A stretch of 5,126 bases of DNA, from positions 1 through 5,126 of the forward strand of contig JAPFFX010000269.1 in assembly GCA_026645375.1 (NCBI GenBank), read 5' to 3'. Positions 3,892 through 5,126 of the stretch are shown one piece after another. This DNA is from Citricoccus sp. WCRC_4. GTDB lineage: Bacteria; Actinomycetota; Actinomycetes; Actinomycetales; Micrococcaceae. The notes under the pieces were generated by a model. That model was not told where the DNA came from and did no database searches. It was given only the letters and a program-made list of their open reading frames with translations. Position 1 is the first letter of the stretch. Every line of letters starts with the position of its first letter. The translations under genes and the position numbers were made by a program.

Positions 3892-5126
3892 ATGACCACT
3901 CAGCCGACCGCCGCACCGTCCCAGGACCAGGGCCCGACCGACACCCCCCTGCTGGAGGAGACCATCGGGCAGAACCTGGCGCGCACCGTCGAGCGGTTCG
4001 GCGAGCGCGACGCGCTCGTGGAGGTCCAGACCGGCCGGCGCTGGAGCTACGCGGAGTTCGCGGCCGACGTCGCGCGCCTGGCCACCGGGTTGCTCGAGGC
4101 CGGGATCCAGACCGGGGACCGCGTGGGGATCTGGGCACCGAATGTGGCCGAGTGGACGCTGGTGCAGTACGCCACGGCGCAGATCGGCGCGATCCTGGTC
4201 AACATCAACCCGGCCTATCGGCGCGACGAGCTGCAGTACGCGCTGACCAAGTCGGGCATCCGCACGGTGATCGCGGCGTCCTCCTTCAAGACCTCGAACT
4301 ACGAGCGGATGCTGGCCGACGTCCGGGAGAACTGCCCCGAGCTCCAGGACGTGGTCATCCTCGGCACCCCGGAGTGGGAGGACCTGGCGGGTGCCGCCGC
4401 GGACGAGGACCGGCTGGCGCAGGTCGCGGCGGGCCTCAGCCCGGACGACCCGATCAACATCCAGTACACCTCCGGCACGACCGGCTTCCCCAAGGGTGCG
4501 ACGCTCACCCACCGGAACATCCTCAACAACGGGTTCTTCGACGGCGAGCGCGTCGAGTACACCGAGGCCGACCGCATCTGCATCCCCGTGCCCTTCTACC
4601 ACTGCTTCGGGATGGTCATCGGCAACCTCGCGGCCACCACCCACGGGGCGGCCATGGTCATCCCCGCCCCCGGCTTCGATCCCGCCGCGACCCTGCACGC
4701 CGTGGCCACCGAGAAGTGCACGTCCCTGTACGGGGTGCCGACCATGTTCATCGCCGAGCTGGGGCTGCCGGACTTCGACTCCTACGACCTGTCCAGCCTG
4801 CGCACCGGCGTCATGGCCGGCTCACCCTGCCCGGAGTCGGTGATGCGCCAGGTGATCGAGCAGATGAACATGAAGGACGTGACCATCTGCTACGGGATGA
4901 CGGAGACCTCGCCAGTCTCGATCCAGAGCTCGACGTCGGACAGCCTGGAGCGGCGCGTCAGCACCGTCGGGCGGGTGGGCGCCCACCTGAAGATCCGGGT
5001 CGTGGACCCGGCCACGGGCGAGGTCACGCCCCGCGGCCAGGCCGGCGAGCTGCAGACCCACGGCTACGCCGTGATGAAGGGCTACTGGAACGACCCCGAG
5101 AAGACCGCCGAAGCCATTGATGACGA
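3892..5126 (+). CDS. Acyl-CoA synthetase (AMP-binding, FadD-like), 3' end cut
   Basis: Open from ATG 3892 to the window end: 411 full codons of an expected roughly 540-560. It belongs to the adenylate-forming (ANL) superfamily, which turns a carboxylic acid, ATP and CoA into acyl-CoA, AMP and pyrophosphate. The phosphate-binding A3 loop YTSGTTGFPKG is at residues 192-202, PFYHCFGM follows in the middle, and the A5 motif YGMTET is at 334-339. The C-terminal subdomain with the hinge Asp and catalytic Lys lies beyond the window. The N-terminal PLLEETIG and RVGIWAPN segments resemble mycobacterial FadD35-type synthetases for medium- to long-chain fatty acids as I recall them; chain length is not predictable. 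No signal peptide or membrane helix is seen, so it should be cytosolic or peripheral. It is divergent from the Baeyer-Villiger monooxygenase with a 168-base spacer, echoing the monooxygenase plus FadD13 content of the mycobacterial mymA operon. Confidence 0.93.
   Translation, partial: MTTQPTAAPSQDQGPTDTPLLEETIGQNLARTVERFGERDALVEVQTGRRWSYAEFAADVARLATGLLEAGIQTGDRVGIWAPNVAEWTLVQYATAQIGAILVNINPAYRRDELQYALTKSGIRTVIAASSFKTSNYERMLADVRENCPELQDVVILGTPEWEDLAGAAADEDRLAQVAAGLSPDDPINIQYTSGTTGFPKGATLTHRNILNNGFFDGERVEYTEADRICIPVPFYHCFGMVIGNLAATTHGAAMVIPAPGFDPAATLHAVATEKCTSLYGVPTMFIAELGLPDFDSYDLSSLRTGVMAGSPCPESVMRQVIEQMNMKDVTICYGMTETSPVSIQSSTSDSLERRVSTVGRVGAHLKIRVVDPATGEVTPRGQAGELQTHGYAVMKGYWNDPEKTAEAIDD

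Noticed and set aside
3832..4698. Minus-strand open frame of 288 codons opposite the acyl-CoA synthetase
   Set aside because: It crosses the synthetase promoter and coding region and has no recognisable motif; the plus strand has the A3 and A5 motifs and a good ribosome binding site.
4152..5120. Plus-strand open frame of 322 codons in another frame of the synthetase
   Set aside because: Out-of-frame shadow with Arg/Pro/His-rich sequence; the true frame runs unbroken from 3892 to the window end.

Overview
The window looks like chromosomal DNA of a high-GC actinobacterium. Base composition is strongly GC-rich throughout and codon third positions are mostly G or C. Two starts have a TANNNT -10 box six bases before the ATG, the arrangement of leaderless actinobacterial transcripts. 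The best protein matches I can recall (an EthA/MymA-type monooxygenase and a FadD35-like acyl-CoA synthetase) are mycobacterial or other actinobacterial families. I cannot name the genus.

Layout. 1-225 (+): the 3' end of a CDGSH-type [2Fe-2S] protein. 250-897 (-): a PrmC/HemK-like class I methyltransferase, convergent with the CDGSH gene. 898-1084: a 187-base gap with a 10-bp-arm inverted repeat and short direct repeats. 1085-1672 (-): a small METTL7/TMT1-like methyltransferase. 1673-1870: a divergent promoter region with two inverted repeats and a probable leaderless promoter for each flanking gene. 1871-2167 (+): a 98-residue conserved actinobacterial protein of unknown function. 2140-3723 (-): a type I Baeyer-Villiger monooxygenase of the EthA/MymA kind, whose 3' end overlaps the previous gene by 28 bases and carries a six-copy 15-bp repeat coding for a QDG pentapeptide tail. 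3724-3891: a 168-base divergent control region with a G-quadruplex-forming stretch, a hairpin, near-duplicate 12-mers and a candidate promoter/operator. 3892-5126 (+): an acyl-CoA synthetase cut off by the window end.

How the genes may work together. The most coherent unit is the divergent monooxygenase/acyl-CoA synthetase pair. A Baeyer-Villiger enzyme inserts oxygen next to a ketone to give an ester. After hydrolysis the acid could be activated by the synthetase for beta-oxidation or lipid building. The mycobacterial mymA operon likewise holds a monooxygenase and an acyl-CoA synthetase (FadD13). The shared spacer suggests co-regulation, but no regulator gene lies in the window. The two methyltransferases and the CDGSH protein show no clear pathway link to this pair. 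I found no RNA gene, insertion sequence, CRISPR array or defence system. The most unusual signals are the repeat-encoded tail of the monooxygenase and the G-rich leader in front of it.
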